A stretch of 64,000 nt of DNA from NCBI RefSeq assembly GCF_038002965.1, contig NZ_JBBOOE010000001.1, forward strand, positions 2,585,001 through 2,649,000, given 5' to 3'. Below are positions 53,749-63,160 of the stretch, one piece after another; position 1 is the stretch's first letter, and each line of letters opens with the position of its first letter. Source of the DNA: Robertmurraya sp. FSL R5-0851 (GTDB lineage Bacteria > Bacillota > Bacilli > Bacillales > Cytobacillaceae). Position numbers and translations under genes: made by a program. The notes under the pieces are model-generated. The model was not told the DNA's origin, did no database searches, and was given only the letters and a program-made list of their open reading frames with translations.

Positions 53749-55161
53749 ATGCTTGAAATTACAGTTACTTTAGACTCCCATCTAGACGAGCCACTATACT
53801 TACAGCTTTATTCTTTTTTAAAAAAAGAAATGGTTGAAGGCAGACTGATTCCGGATACCAAATTGCCCTCAAAAAGGAAGCTTTCTACACATTTGGGAAT
53901 CAGCCAAACAACCGTTGAGACAGCCTATCAACAATTAATTGCGGAAGGGTATGTAAAAAGTGAACCGAGAAAGGGATTATTTGTCAACAAATTAGAAATG
54001 GATATATTTCCAATTAAAAAGGAACACGTTGCAGCTCGCGACAACTTCCAGCAGAGCCCTTTAGCAAATTCCATAAGTGTGGATTTTGGTCACGGAAACA
54101 TTGCATTAAATGAGTTTCCGTTTTCTATCTGGCGTAAACTGACGGTACAAAGCCTTTATGAAGATGAAAGTCACCTCTTATTAAGTGGCCATCGGCAAGG
54201 TGATCTCCCTCTACGCGTCGAAATCGCCAAGTATTTATATCAATCGCGTGGGGTTCGATGTGAACCTGATCAAATCATAATTGGGGCTGGAACACAATAT
54301 ATGGTTACCTTTCTAACAATGCTCCTTGGACGAGAAAGAGTATATGCAATGGAAAATCCTGGCTTCCACCGATCACGGGAGGCGTTTAGAGATCAAGGTG
54401 TCAAGCTCCTCGGAATTAGTTTAGATCAAGATGGAATAAAAATGGAAGACTTGAGAGAAAGTGAAGCAACCGTAGCGTATGTGACCCCCTCGCACCAATT
54501 TCCATTGGGAATGGTAATGCCCATCTCTCGAAGAATGGAGCTATTGAAATGGGCCAATGAAACGGAAAGTTATATTATTGAAGATGATTACGACGGAGAA
54601 TTTCGATATACAGGAAGACCCATTCCTTCGCTACAAGGCCTTGATCATCAGGGGCGGGTTATCTATCTTGGTACTTTTTCGAAATCTTTAATTCCTTCTT
54701 TAAGAATTAGTTTTATGGTGCTTCCTCCACCCCTTCTTTCACGATATCAAAATCGTTTTTCCATTTATAAGCAGACTGTATCAAGACTGCATCAACAAAC
54801 TCTGTATCTGTTTATGAAAGAAGGTCACTGGAATCGGCATTTACAAAAAATGCGAACGACCTATAGGAGAAAACAATCCACCCTGCTCACTCTTATTACA
54901 GAAAAATTTGGAAACCAAGTGACAGTAATTGGGGTAGACTCTGGATTACATATTTTACTCGAAGTGCATAACAGCATGACCGAAAGTGAATTAATTAATC
55001 ATGCTGAAAAAGTCGGGGTAAAGGTGTATCCTACTTCCGTTTATTATGACGTAAATACTTATTCTCTAAATCCAATGGTATTGATCGGATATGGTGGTGT
55101 AACAGAAAGCGAAATTCATAACGGGATTACCCTACTACAAAAAGCATGGGAGCTATTTTAG
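53749..55161 (+). CDS. MocR/PdxR-type GntR regulator with aminotransferase domain
   Basis: This 470-residue protein has an N-terminal GntR winged helix (LYLQLYSFLKKEMVEGRLIPDTKLPSKRKLSTHLGISQTTVETAYQQLIAEGYV, about residues 15-70) and a fold-type I aminotransferase-like domain. The PLP Lys is in YLGTFSKSLIPSLRI, with YVTPSHQFPLG and IIEDDYDGEFRY before it. MocR proteins sense PLP or an amino acid and control nearby genes. AAAAAGGAGGTG precedes ATG 53749; TATAAT at 53707-53712 may be the -10. The divergent GNAT gene is a possible target. Confidence 0.88.
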   Translation: MLEITVTLDSHLDEPLYLQLYSFLKKEMVEGRLIPDTKLPSKRKLSTHLGISQTTVETAYQQLIAEGYVKSEPRKGLFVNKLEMDIFPIKKEHVAARDNFQQSPLANSISVDFGHGNIALNEFPFSIWRKLTVQSLYEDESHLLLSGHRQGDLPLRVEIAKYLYQSRGVRCEPDQIIIGAGTQYMVTFLTMLLGRERVYAMENPGFHRSREAFRDQGVKLLGISLDQDGIKMEDLRESEATVAYVTPSHQFPLGMVMPISRRMELLKWANETESYIIEDDYDGEFRYTGRPIPSLQGLDHQGRVIYLGTFSKSLIPSLRISFMVLPPPLLSRYQNRFSIYKQTVSRLHQQTLYLFMKEGHWNRHLQKMRTTYRRKQSTLLTLITEKFGNQVTVIGVDSGLHILLEVHNSMTESELINHAEKVGVKVYPTSVYYDVNTYSLNPMVLIGYGGVTESEIHNGITLLQKAWELF

Positions 55162-55773
55162 CTCCTGCTGTATTTTATTGATTAAAGCCGCATAAAACGA
55201 TTGATCATGTGGGACAAATTGTTCCTTGCCAACAGATTTTTCAAAAAAGTTCTTCTCTCCATTTTCCACTTCAAAGCCTTGCATGGGAATGTACTGCTTT
55301 TCATCCCTCCAAAGAGCAGAAAAATCAGTAAACTTTATTCGGTATATCCCTGCGACTTCTTCTTCCTGTAGAACAAACGAATCGAATGGGACATTCTTTT
55401 GATGTAAAAATACATGGGCTAATTCATTATCAAGTAACGGATCCATTTTAACAGAATACTTGAGAATTCCTAGAGATTTCAGCTCTTCCATATGGACAGA
55501 CAACCCTATTTCCTCTTTCACCTCTCGTATTCCATCTTCTACTGTTTCATTAGCAAGTAAATGGCCGGCAGCGGTAATATCTAAAAGTTGTGGGTAATCT
55601 TTTTTCTTTGGGCTCCGCAACTGAAGAAATATGTAATCGATTCCTTGTTCCTTTTCCATCAACCAATAATGAAACGTCTCATGCCAATATCCTTTTTCAT
55701 GTATTTCAGCTCGTGTGGCAACTCCAATTGGCTGATGGTCTTCATTAAAAATCCTCAGCAATTCTGACTCCAT
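55153..55773 (-). CDS. NUDIX hydrolase
   Basis: This 206-residue protein has the Nudix box GHLLANETVEDGIREVKEEIGLSVHMEEL (G-x5-E-x7-REUxEExGU) at about residues 71-99. The surrounding form (HETFHYWLMEKEQGIDYIFLQLRSPKKKDYPQLLDITAAGH) is that of Idi-like/YfcD-type Nudix proteins. The substrate is a nucleoside diphosphate derivative or a prenyl diphosphate. The 3' end overlaps the convergent MocR gene by 9 bases. Confidence 0.85.
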   Translation of the reverse strand: MESELLRIFNEDHQPIGVATRAEIHEKGYWHETFHYWLMEKEQGIDYIFLQLRSPKKKDYPQLLDITAAGHLLANETVEDGIREVKEEIGLSVHMEELKSLGILKYSVKMDPLLDNELAHVFLHQKNVPFDSFVLQEEEVAGIYRIKFTDFSALWRDEKQYIPMQGFEVENGEKNFFEKSVGKEQFVPHDQSFYAALINKIQQELK

Positions 55774-55820
55774 AACAACTCTCCTTTTTTAGTAAAATCA
55801 TACATTCATATTATCACAAA

Positions 55821-55850
55821 AAAGCTTGAGAGTTGCCTCAAGCCACAACT
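55821..55850. other. small hairpin in the gap 55774-56008
   Basis: GCTTGAG AGTTGC CTCAAGC lies after the NUDIX promoter. It may end a transcript on the plus strand, although no long T run follows. The rest of the gap holds only promoter sequence. Confidence 0.4.
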
Positions 55851-56008
55851 ATAGCTTTAGTTGTTTGGCAATAATTATTTTTCATGATCTCCGTGCAACC
55901 TGTGTAAATACCAGTAGCCCCCTTTCCACCTCAGGTTTATTACTATTTCAGCATTTCTTTCGTTATGATATATTAGCTGATAGCAACTAGATTTAGGAGG
56001 AAACGTTA

Positions 56009-57094
56009 TTGACTAGAAAGACCTCGATAATTACTATCATAATTACCTTTATTCTTATGTCCATCCTACCTTTCCAGGCATGGGCGCATAATGGATCAAG
56101 AGATGAGATTGGAGGACATTTCCGAAGCGCTGATTGCGTGTACTTATTACATGAGCCAACGGAACTTGCAAAAAGTGCTACCAATATATCAGAACTCATC
56201 ACTTTAATTAAAAAACATAATAGTAACTCATGTGCAAGTGAATTAACTGAAAGTAAAGTAGACCTAGAAGGGTATACTTTTTCAAAAATGGCTGTTGATT
56301 CCACATCGACTTCAACCAATAACCTATTGGAATTGGGGAAGACGTACGATGCCACATTAGAAAAATGTACAGATGGGGACACCGCGACATTTTCAATTAA
56401 TGGTACTTCCTATAAAACCAGGTTCCTATATATTGATACACCGGAAAGTACCAACCAACAGGAACCTTACGGAAAAGAAGCAAGCGACTTTTCGTGTTCT
56501 GTATTACAAAATGGACAAATAACCATTGAAACCGACGGTCCTTCCCTTTTTGACAAATATGACCGTTTGTTAGCTTGGGTGTTTGTTGATGGAAAACTTC
56601 ACCAAGAGGAAATTACGAAGGCTGGCTTAGTCGAGGATTTTTACGATTATGGTACCTATAAGTACGAAACCCGCATTGAAGCAGCAATGCTAGAAGCCAA
56701 AGCAGGTGGTGTTGGGTTGTATTCCGATAATAAAGAAGCAGAGAATATTCAAGAGAATGCTACTAAAGAAGTAGTGGCACCTTCAGATTCGGAAAAGAAT
56801 GACGCTTCCACAGAGGAAAATCGGACGCAAGGACATCGGATTGAAAGTAAGCAAAACAGTGGTTCATCAGCATTAGGGATTTTTGCAATAGCAACGGTCC
56901 TTCTCTTTTTTATGTTCCCGCGTTTTAGCAGAAAAAGAGGAATTGAACCCCTTCTTATTCATAAAATGTGGACCAAAAACCTTTGGGTCAATGCCTTGTT
57001 GCTAATTCCCATATATACGGCTTTATTTTTCTTAGTACTAGTAGTGCTAATCGTGGAAGTCATTCGTTTAATAAAGTTAAAAGCGCAGGAGTAA
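56009..57094 (+). CDS. secreted, membrane-anchored thermonuclease-like protein
   Basis: This 361-residue protein has a signal sequence (IITIIITFILMSILPFQAWA, cut before HNGSRD). A short segment with a His/Gly pattern (AHNGSRDEIGGHFRSADC) recalls the YHYH motif. The SNase domain follows at about residues 110-240: CTDGDTATFSINGTSYKTRFLYIDTPES, YDRLLAWVFVDG and YKYETRIEAAMLEAKAGGVGLY. A linker and two C-terminal membrane helices close it. The key Arg (TRFLYIDTPE) and Glu positions are present. TTG 56009 follows TAGGAGG. It would digest extracellular DNA or RNA at the cell surface. Confidence 0.87.
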   Translation: MTRKTSIITIIITFILMSILPFQAWAHNGSRDEIGGHFRSADCVYLLHEPTELAKSATNISELITLIKKHNSNSCASELTESKVDLEGYTFSKMAVDSTSTSTNNLLELGKTYDATLEKCTDGDTATFSINGTSYKTRFLYIDTPESTNQQEPYGKEASDFSCSVLQNGQITIETDGPSLFDKYDRLLAWVFVDGKLHQEEITKAGLVEDFYDYGTYKYETRIEAAMLEAKAGGVGLYSDNKEAENIQENATKEVVAPSDSEKNDASTEENRTQGHRIESKQNSGSSALGIFAIATVLLFFMFPRFSRKRGIEPLLIHKMWTKNLWVNALLLIPIYTALFFLVLVVLIVEVIRLIKLKAQE

Positions 57095-57108
57095 CCTTGC
57101 GCTTTTTT
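57080..57108 (+). terminator. terminator overlapping the nuclease stop
   Basis: AAGCGCA and TGCGCTT arms around AGGAGTAACCT followed by TTTTT. Confidence 0.8.
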
Positions 57109-57114
57109 CATCCT

Positions 57115-57570
57115 CTAATATTCTTTTAGAAATTGTGTCTCCGTAATGACTTTCACACCATTTCTTATTAACAACGCTGCTGTTACTCCGTGTCCTTCGA
57201 CTTTTTCACCGGTAAAGGTACCATCATAGATTTTCCCGCTCCCACATGATGGACTGTTTTCCTTCAATACGACAACAGTTGCTTGGATCTTTTTAATAAC
57301 ATTAAGAGTTTCATAAGCACCTTGAACAAAAGCTTCCGTCACGTCTTTTCCCATGCAATCTATGACCTTAGCCTTTCCATCCAACACATCTTCTCCAACT
57401 CCACCGACAATTTCAGCTGGCTCCCTAGGAGTTTCCAGTCCACCTAGCAATTCAGGACATACAGTGATTGCTGTCTTTTCACTTACCAGTTTATGTACTT
57501 TTTCATCTAAAGAGCTAAGCCCATTGTATCGAACTGGAAATCCTGCTAAACATGCACTAACGATAATCAT
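57115..57570 (-). CDS. DUF523 family protein
   Basis: This 151-residue protein starts MIIVSACLAGFPVRYNG with Cys7 and later has VCPELLGGLETPREPAEI and VVVLKENSPSCGSGKIYDG. The three Cys motifs may bind a metal cluster. DUF523 proteins are widespread and uncharacterised; some are fused to DUF1722. ATG 57570 follows GAGGTGG. Convergent with the nuclease gene. Confidence 0.88.
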   Translation of the reverse strand: MIIVSACLAGFPVRYNGLSSLDEKVHKLVSEKTAITVCPELLGGLETPREPAEIVGGVGEDVLDGKAKVIDCMGKDVTEAFVQGAYETLNVIKKIQATVVVLKENSPSCGSGKIYDGTFTGEKVEGHGVTAALLIRNGVKVITETQFLKEY

Positions 57571-57623
57571 ATTCCACCTCAAACTCTACTTAATATGACA
57601 GGTTATAACGTTATCTTGAATGT

Positions 57624-58862
57624 TTAATAGCTTGTGCCCGTTTCTTTTAATTCAACCTTTGCAGAAGGTAAGATAATGTGAACCGTAGTCCCTTTATCTA
57701 CTTCACTTTCAATTTGAAGTTGACCTTGATGGTTCTCGATAATCTTATAACAAGTCATCAAACCTAACCCTGTACCTTTTTCCTTTGTTGTGAAAAATGG
57801 TTCACCGAGCGATGGGATACGTTCTTTCGGTATCCCCACACCTTGGTCAGTGATTTGTATTACTACTCCTCTTTCATTATCCTTTTTAACCTTTAACTCA
57901 ATGGTTCCTCCATTCGGCATCGCCTCAGTAGCATTTTTAAGGATATTTAGAAATACTTGTTTTAACTGATTTTCATCACAATAAACATATGGGAGATTGC
58001 TTTTGTATTCCATACTTATTTGGATATTGCTAAGAATCGTTTGAGTTTGAATTAATGTTACTACATCATTTAACAGCTTCTTTACGTCACGCTGCTGCAT
58101 GGCTGTCGTGGTTGGTTTCGAGAGAAACAGAAACTCACCTACAATACAATTGATACGATCTAATTCTGATAGAACAATATCATAATACACATTTTGACCT
58201 TCCTCGCCTTTAAACAATTGAACAAAGCCACGTATGGAAGTTAAAGGGTTTCGAATTTCATGAGCAATCCCTGCCGCCATTTGTCCCAAAAGGGCGAGTT
58301 TTTCTGACTTTTGCAACAATTGATCGGTCTGCTCATTCTTCTCTGTAATATCCTTTCCGATAGAAAGAACAGCCTCTACCCCTTCAAAAATAATTTTGAG
58401 TGATGACACCTCAAAATCCATCGTCGTTCCATCTTGTCGTTTCAACTTATATTCAATGCTTTTCAAAGGTTTATTTCCACTTGATGCATCTTTTGTCCGT
58501 CTTTTCAATTGATCTGCATACTTTGGAGTAACAAGATCTAACGTTGGTTTGCCAATTAGAGCTTCACGATTAGGAGCACGAAGTATCGTGACCGCCAGAT
58601 CATTTACGTAAATCACTTGCTGATCTTTATGAATAATAATTGCGCTAGGAAGAGAATCTAATAGATTCTTATAACTTCTCTCATTTATCTTTGCAATCTT
58701 TTCATAATACTTCGCCTTGTCATAATGCCTTCCAAGGAACCACGCTAGTGCCCCATAAAAGAGAATCTCTAAAGTGAATATACTCTCTCCATGAGAGAAA
58801 TTATGATAAGTGGTTATCCCTAATGTAAAAAATACAAGTATGATCTGACCCCAATTTTTCAT
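57624..58862 (-). CDS. PAS sensor histidine kinase, sporulation-kinase type
   Basis: This 412-residue kinase has a short membrane part (WGQIILVFFTLGITTYH and FTLEILFYGALAWFLG), a PAS domain (NLLDSLPSAIIIHKDQQVIYVND..., about 70-185) and HisKA with the phosphoacceptor in GQMAAGIAHEIRNPLTSIRGFVQLF. The HATPase has NILKNATEAMPNGG, DQGVGIP and GTGLGLMTCYKIIENHQG. ATG 58862 has AGAGGC in front. No response regulator is near, as with KinA-KinE. The H-box is the normal form and serves as a control for the altered kinase at 23149. Confidence 0.87.
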   Translation of the reverse strand: MKNWGQIILVFFTLGITTYHNFSHGESIFTLEILFYGALAWFLGRHYDKAKYYEKIAKINERSYKNLLDSLPSAIIIHKDQQVIYVNDLAVTILRAPNREALIGKPTLDLVTPKYADQLKRRTKDASSGNKPLKSIEYKLKRQDGTTMDFEVSSLKIIFEGVEAVLSIGKDITEKNEQTDQLLQKSEKLALLGQMAAGIAHEIRNPLTSIRGFVQLFKGEEGQNVYYDIVLSELDRINCIVGEFLFLSKPTTTAMQQRDVKKLLNDVVTLIQTQTILSNIQISMEYKSNLPYVYCDENQLKQVFLNILKNATEAMPNGGTIELKVKKDNERGVVIQITDQGVGIPKERIPSLGEPFFTTKEKGTGLGLMTCYKIIENHQGQLQIESEVDKGTTVHIILPSAKVELKETGTSY

Positions 58863-59057
58863 AGGCTTGCCTCTATTAATGGATTTTTTTACTATTATCA
58901 TATCATAGAAATTATTGGGTAAAATTGAATTCTTTGAAAATATTTTATAGTAAAACATTCCATCGATGCAAGTGAAGGAATTTGTGCCAGAAAGCTGCGA
59001 ATCTATTCGGCCGCAGTGGAAATCATATATTCAAAACACTTTTTATGTAAAAAGGAA

Positions 59058-59090
59058 GGGTGTCGCTAATTCATAACTTTGGGGCACCCT
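59058..59090 (-). terminator. terminator after the cation efflux gene
   Basis: GGGTGCCCC and GCGACACCC arms (minus strand) followed by TTCCTTTTT. Confidence 0.7.
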
Positions 59091-59099
59091 CATCTTTTC

Positions 59100-59969
59100 T
59101 TAGCTTGGTTCAACGTGAACATGTACATTATATACATCGTATTCATTTATTAGCTTTTCTTCTACTTTACTAGAGATATCATGTGCTGTTCTGATACTTA
59201 AGTTTTCGTTTACTACGATAATAATATCAACAACTGTGTTATTTCCGTAATTTCTTGCGCGAATATCCTTAATGCCCGTTACACCTGAAGTTTTTAATAT
59301 ACTTTCCTTGTATTCCTCAATTAATTGTTCATCAAATCCATCTGTTAATTGATGAGAGGAATCATAAAAAATTTCATAGGCAGTTTTACATATTAAAATC
59401 CCGACAATTACAGCAGCTAGTGGATCAAGCCAAGGCAGTTGAAATTGTGAACCTATTATCCCAACTGCTGCTCCTATACTCACCCATGCATCTGATAGAT
59501 TATCCTTTGCTGCCGCTAATACAGATTGGCTTTTCACTCTCTCCGAAAGCCCTTTATTATACCGATAGACCAAATACATAACCCCAGCACATAGAAGTCC
59601 AGTCCACGCGGCTAGTATGTCTGGAACCACCTTTTCATCCGAGAAAATCGAAACAACTGCTTTATGTAATACGCTTAAACCTACTGCCATCATAATAAAA
59701 GAAGCAACCAATGACGCAATATTCTCCGCCTTCCAATGGCCATAAGGATGATCTTCATCTGGTGGTTTTTGAGACATTCTTAATCCTATCCATACAGCAA
59801 TGGAAGCAATGATATCGGTCAAATTATTAAACCCATCTGCCTTTAACGCTTCAGACTGGGCAGAAAATCCAATCAGTAATTTGATTAAAGATAGACAAAT
59901 ATAAGCAACGATACTGATTATCGCCCCTCGCTCGCCTAACCTTAACTGTTCATATCTTTCTTTGTCCAT
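59100..59969 (-). CDS. cation diffusion facilitator (CDF) transporter
   Basis: This 289-residue metal/proton antiporter has six membrane helices. Helix 2 has ALKADGFNNLTDIIASIAVWIG, with ADG and D as metal ligands. HPYGHWKAENIASLVAS lies in the loop and SDAWVSIGAAVG in helix 5. A C-terminal cytosolic domain ends VHVHVEPS. Its likely substrate is Mn, Zn, Fe or Co; the (A/D)xxxD pattern here with Asn in helix 2 (FNNLTD) suggests a Mn-type member. ATG 59969 follows GGAGGTG. Confidence 0.88.
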   Translation of the reverse strand: MDKERYEQLRLGERGAIISIVAYICLSLIKLLIGFSAQSEALKADGFNNLTDIIASIAVWIGLRMSQKPPDEDHPYGHWKAENIASLVASFIMMAVGLSVLHKAVVSIFSDEKVVPDILAAWTGLLCAGVMYLVYRYNKGLSERVKSQSVLAAAKDNLSDAWVSIGAAVGIIGSQFQLPWLDPLAAVIVGILICKTAYEIFYDSSHQLTDGFDEQLIEEYKESILKTSGVTGIKDIRARNYGNNTVVDIIIVVNENLSIRTAHDISSKVEEKLINEYDVYNVHVHVEPS

Positions 59970-60141
59970 ATTCACACCTCCGAGCCCAAAACCTCCTTTA
60001 ATAGAATAACAATCGAAAGTTAGGTGGGTCTACAGCAACCTTTTTTCATCTCTTTATATAAATGTTGACTATCCAAGAGTGTTTCTCATGGTAAAATTCC
60101 GTTATTCCATCAAGAGTAAGAAGTAAATTTTAACATAAAAA

Positions 60142-60168
60142 GGGCCCGAGACAAACTTGTCACGAGCT
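60142..60168 (-). terminator. terminator after the diguanylate cyclase gene
   Basis: CTCGTGACAA and TTGTCTCGGG arms on the minus strand, followed by CCCTTTTTA. Confidence 0.75.
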
Positions 60169-60176
60169 AAAGGTAG

Positions 60177-61304
60177 TTAACCTATTGAATTATGGCAACA
60201 AACTTTGTTCCGTCCAGTTTTTTTCGCTACATACAAAGCCTTATCCGCATCCTCTATAAGCATGCTTGGGTTTTCTGTAGTTTCTTTATAAGATGCGACT
60301 CCAACGGATACCGTTACCTTTATCACTCCACCGCCTGTTAAGGAAAACTCTGTATTTTCAACTGTTTTTCTAATATACTCTGCAATATCTAGTGCTCTTG
60401 CGACTGAAGTGTCTGGAAGAAGGACCGTAAACTCTTCTCCCCCATTCCGGCTGACGATGTCAAAGTTCCTCGTACCTTCGGTTAATAACGTTCCTAATCG
60501 CTTTAAAACCAGGTCCCCTTCCGAGTGACCATATGTATCATTAATTTTTTTAAAGAAATCAATATCAATATAAAGAAGAGACAAACTTTGAATACTTTTA
60601 TTCAGTTCATTAAGCAAGGAATTAAAAACTTCATCAAATTTCCGAACATTATTTAACCCCGTTAATCCATCCGTTGTAGACTCCGATTTATATTTTTCCA
60701 ATAAAAACTGACTCTTTCTAATAAAATCTAGAATATAGAACGAAAGAAAACCTGCTATATATGAAATGATCCAATATATGGGGATTAATTTGACTAATAA
60801 ACTTATATCTTTTACTAAATAAATGATCACAAAGGTAAAAATAATATTGGAAAAGGTCAGCATCCATATTACCTTGTTTTTCTTGGATATCCTTTGTGAA
60901 GAAATTAATATCGAAAATAAAGTAATAAGGATCATAAGAATGACGGAAGCATACGCAGACGTATTCACACCAATAATAAAACGACCTAAAATGACTAACA
61001 CCATACCAATTAAAGCCGGCAAAGAACCACCAAAAAAAGCAAGCAAAATAATCGAAATATGTCTTAAATCTACGATTGTTGTATCTATTCGAATGCCGTA
61101 TTGCATGAGAATATTAGAAAACAATCCACCAACTACACCCAACAAGACTTTTCTCAGAATGGTGGAGTCTTTAGTTAGAGGGCTCGTCGAAAAGATATGT
61201 GAGTATAGGAATAGTAAAGAAACAACAATAGCTAAATTCGTAAACAAATCTTTAATCATTAACAATTTTATCACCATAAAGTACCATACCATATTTTTCA
61301 ACAT
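60177..61304 (-). CDS. membrane diguanylate cyclase
   Basis: This 375-residue protein has about six membrane helices of the 5TMR-LYT type (LRHISIILLAFFGGSLPALIGMVLVILGRFIIG) and a GGDEF domain with the signature GGEEF (DIVSRNGGEEFTVLLPD). Substrate and metal residues are in LLYIDIDFFKKINDTYGHSEGD. It makes cyclic di-GMP. It resembles the YhcK/DgcK-type enzymes of Bacillus. The EAL gene at 31248 is the only opposing enzyme in the window. The start is uncertain; MIKDLFTNLAIVV about 16 codons in is also possible. Confidence 0.87.
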   Translation of the reverse strand: MLKNMVWYFMVIKLLMIKDLFTNLAIVVSLLFLYSHIFSTSPLTKDSTILRKVLLGVVGGLFSNILMQYGIRIDTTIVDLRHISIILLAFFGGSLPALIGMVLVILGRFIIGVNTSAYASVILMILITLFSILISSQRISKKNKVIWMLTFSNIIFTFVIIYLVKDISLLVKLIPIYWIISYIAGFLSFYILDFIRKSQFLLEKYKSESTTDGLTGLNNVRKFDEVFNSLLNELNKSIQSLSLLYIDIDFFKKINDTYGHSEGDLVLKRLGTLLTEGTRNFDIVSRNGGEEFTVLLPDTSVARALDIAEYIRKTVENTEFSLTGGGVIKVTVSVGVASYKETTENPSMLIEDADKALYVAKKTGRNKVCCHNSIG

Positions 61305-61351
61305 TGAAAAATACGAAACACTACTTTTCTACCATAAAAATGAAAATCAAT

Positions 61352-61425
61352 TGCGGTGTCTGTCACCCTTCGTGGACAGTTCGGGGTGTTTTGTCCGTCT
61401 CAGGCGGACATTACCCCTTGTTTTA
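61352..61425. repeat. intergenic repeat with GTCCG/CGGAC hairpins
   Basis: GGTGTCTGTCACCCTTCGTGGACA is followed by TGTCCG TCTCAGG CGGACA (61393-61411) inside GGGGTG...TACCCC arms. Elements with this wording recur between genes in Bacillaceae; here it lies upstream of the cyclase gene. Confidence 0.55.
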
Positions 61426-61604
61426 TGTGCTACATTAGAGCTAAAATAGGATCTTTTATTGAGTGAGAATACTCTTCAAAACATACGTGGAAAAGTAGCC
61501 TATCCACCAAGCTTTGATTCCATTTCTTGATTATAAATTTTTTTTGTATTTTGAATAGAATTTGTCCCCTTTTTGGATAGTAAAGAGGATGGAGGTGAAA
61601 AATC

Positions 61605-61745
61605 ATGACTGAAAAAGCTAACCCAAATGTTAAACTAGGTGGAAAGATTGTCAAAGAGAAAGGTAACGGTGGAGACCAAATTCATGGGCATGAAAAAGAG
61701 AACAAAAATGGAAAATTCAATACCAACCCTAAAACAGGTATGTAA
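61605..61745 (+). CDS. small hypothetical protein, 46 residues
   Basis: ATG 61605 follows GGAGGTG by 7 bases. The product MTEKANPNVKLGGKIVKEKG... ending FNTNPKTGM is hydrophilic, rich in Lys, Asn and Gly, and probably unfolded in isolation. A strong terminator follows. The composition is like small spore core proteins, but I recognise no family. Confidence 0.6.
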   Translation: MTEKANPNVKLGGKIVKEKGNGGDQIHGHEKENKNGKFNTNPKTGM

Positions 61746-61751
61746 AACAAA

Positions 61752-61790
61752 CCCCACACCCTTCTGTATCTTGATAGGTGTGGGGGATTT
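61752..61790 (+). terminator. terminator
   Basis: CCCCACACC pairs with GGTGTGGGG, then ATTTATC. Confidence 0.75.
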
Positions 61791-61877
61791 ATCATTTCAA
61801 ACCATTTTTCTATACCTTGGAGCCCAAGCCACAAACAATTACAAATTCCTCTATTTCACTTTTCTAGGCTATATGAT

Positions 61878-62839
61878 CTACACTGTTAATCGCTCGATTA
61901 ACTTCACTTCAATCTCCTCCTGAAAGATCGTTGGGTACTGCATCGCTTGAATAAATAATTTTCTACCTACCTCAACAAGCGGAATTTCAAGTGTAGTAAT
62001 ATTCATAATTTTGGCAATGGGCTGATTATCAAAACCCATAATCGCTAGCTCATTAGGAACAAGTATTCCAAGTTCCCTCGCACAAGTAATAATTCCTGCG
62101 GCTACTTGATCACTAGTAACCAATAAAGCGGTAGGGGGAGAGTTCATTTCTTTTAACCGGTCGACGATTCCCTCCCCATCTTCGAAACGAAAGCTATCAT
62201 AAAAAATATAATCCAGCACCAGTGGATGCCCGTGTTCCAGTAGGAAATTCTTATAAGCTGCCTCTCGCATTTCACTATTTCTGCCTGATTTTCTACCGAT
62301 GCAATAACCGATTCGCTGATGCCCCTTTTGATGTAAATATTTTAAAGCAATCGAGAAGCTTTTATAATGATCAATATAAGTAGAAGACACGATTTTGTCT
62401 TCTACTTCTTCACATAAAATAATTGGTCCATATGTTTTATACTCATTAATTACTTCCCAGTCACTAATCCTTGAACAAATGATTAAGGCATCAATTTGCT
62501 TTTGCTTTAGCATATTTAATGCTTCTATTTCTCTTTTCAACTCATAGTTTGTTTGAAAGAGAACGAGCTTGTAATTATTCTTAACTGCTTCATTTGCGAT
62601 TCCCTCCACTAAAAATCCAAATAAGGAGAATTCGAAAATGGAATAACCACTCCAATCAAATACGTCTTTCCTTTACTTAAGTGAACAGCATTAATATTAC
62701 GTTGATAATTCACTTCCTCCATCGCTTGTTGCACAGCTGCCTTTTTCTCTTCACTCACATAGGGGTGTTCATTTAATACACGGGAGACAGTCGTAACAGA
62801 AACTCCAGCCATTTTTGCTATTTCACGAATATTTGCCAT
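61878..62839 (-). pseudogene. LacI-family regulator, 1-base frameshift
   Basis: From ATG 62839 (AAGGGTGAG upstream) the frame codes for the LacI HTH and hinge: MANIREIAKMAGVSVTTVSRVLNEHPYVSEEKKAAVQQAM. It goes on to VVIPFSNSPYLDF, then stops at TAG. Frame two continues VEGIANEAVKNNYKLVLFQTNYE through the sugar-binding domain (GFDNQPIAKIMNITTLEIPLVEVGRKLF) to 61878. One base is missing in the A5 run at 62611-62615 (plus strand); repair gives 320 residues. It could be a sequencing error or a real inactivation. Confidence 0.85.
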
Positions 62840-62871
62840 ACACTCACCCTTTAAAAAACTTTTTCTTGCTC

Positions 62872-62885
62872 TGAAACGCGTTTCA
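62872..62885. promoter_or_regulatory. LacI-type operator
   Basis: TGAAACGCGTTTCA is a perfect 14-bp palindrome with a central CG, 33 bases upstream of the LacI-type gene and between it and a divergent operon. It is typical for this family. Confidence 0.8.
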
Positions 62886-63004
62886 CCATTTAAGCTAAAA
62901 ATGTAATAAACAGGGAGAAATGGTTTTTCAATAAAATGGTATAACTTACTAGTAATCTTATCATCTTTTACCTTTTCTCCATACACAAAAAAGGGGGAAG
63001 TACA

Positions 63005-63160
63005 ATGTTAGGTCTAATTGCACTATGCTTCACCATTTATTTTTTCGCTTATTTAACGATTAAAGCAGCAGGAACTACCATTCGTGTAGTGCCGATTCGT
63101 ACATTCGATGATTATTTTATTGACTATAGCAGAACAAAGTTGGGGGATGGAGAAGAATGA
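63005..63160 (+). CDS. small membrane protein, 51 residues
   Basis: ATG 63005 follows AAAGGGGGAAG. The product MLGLIALCFTIYFFAYLTIK has one N-terminal membrane helix, then a short tail VVPIRTFDDYFIDYSRTKLGDGEE. Its stop overlaps the next start as ATGA (63157-63160), so the two are translated together. It lies divergent from the LacI gene across the operator. I do not recognise a family. Confidence 0.6.
   Translation: MLGLIALCFTIYFFAYLTIKAAGTTIRVVPIRTFDDYFIDYSRTKLGDGEE

Noticed and set aside
60823..61449. 208-codon plus-strand frame over the diguanylate cyclase
   Set aside because: It is antisense to membrane helices of a real gene, has no start signal and no known content.
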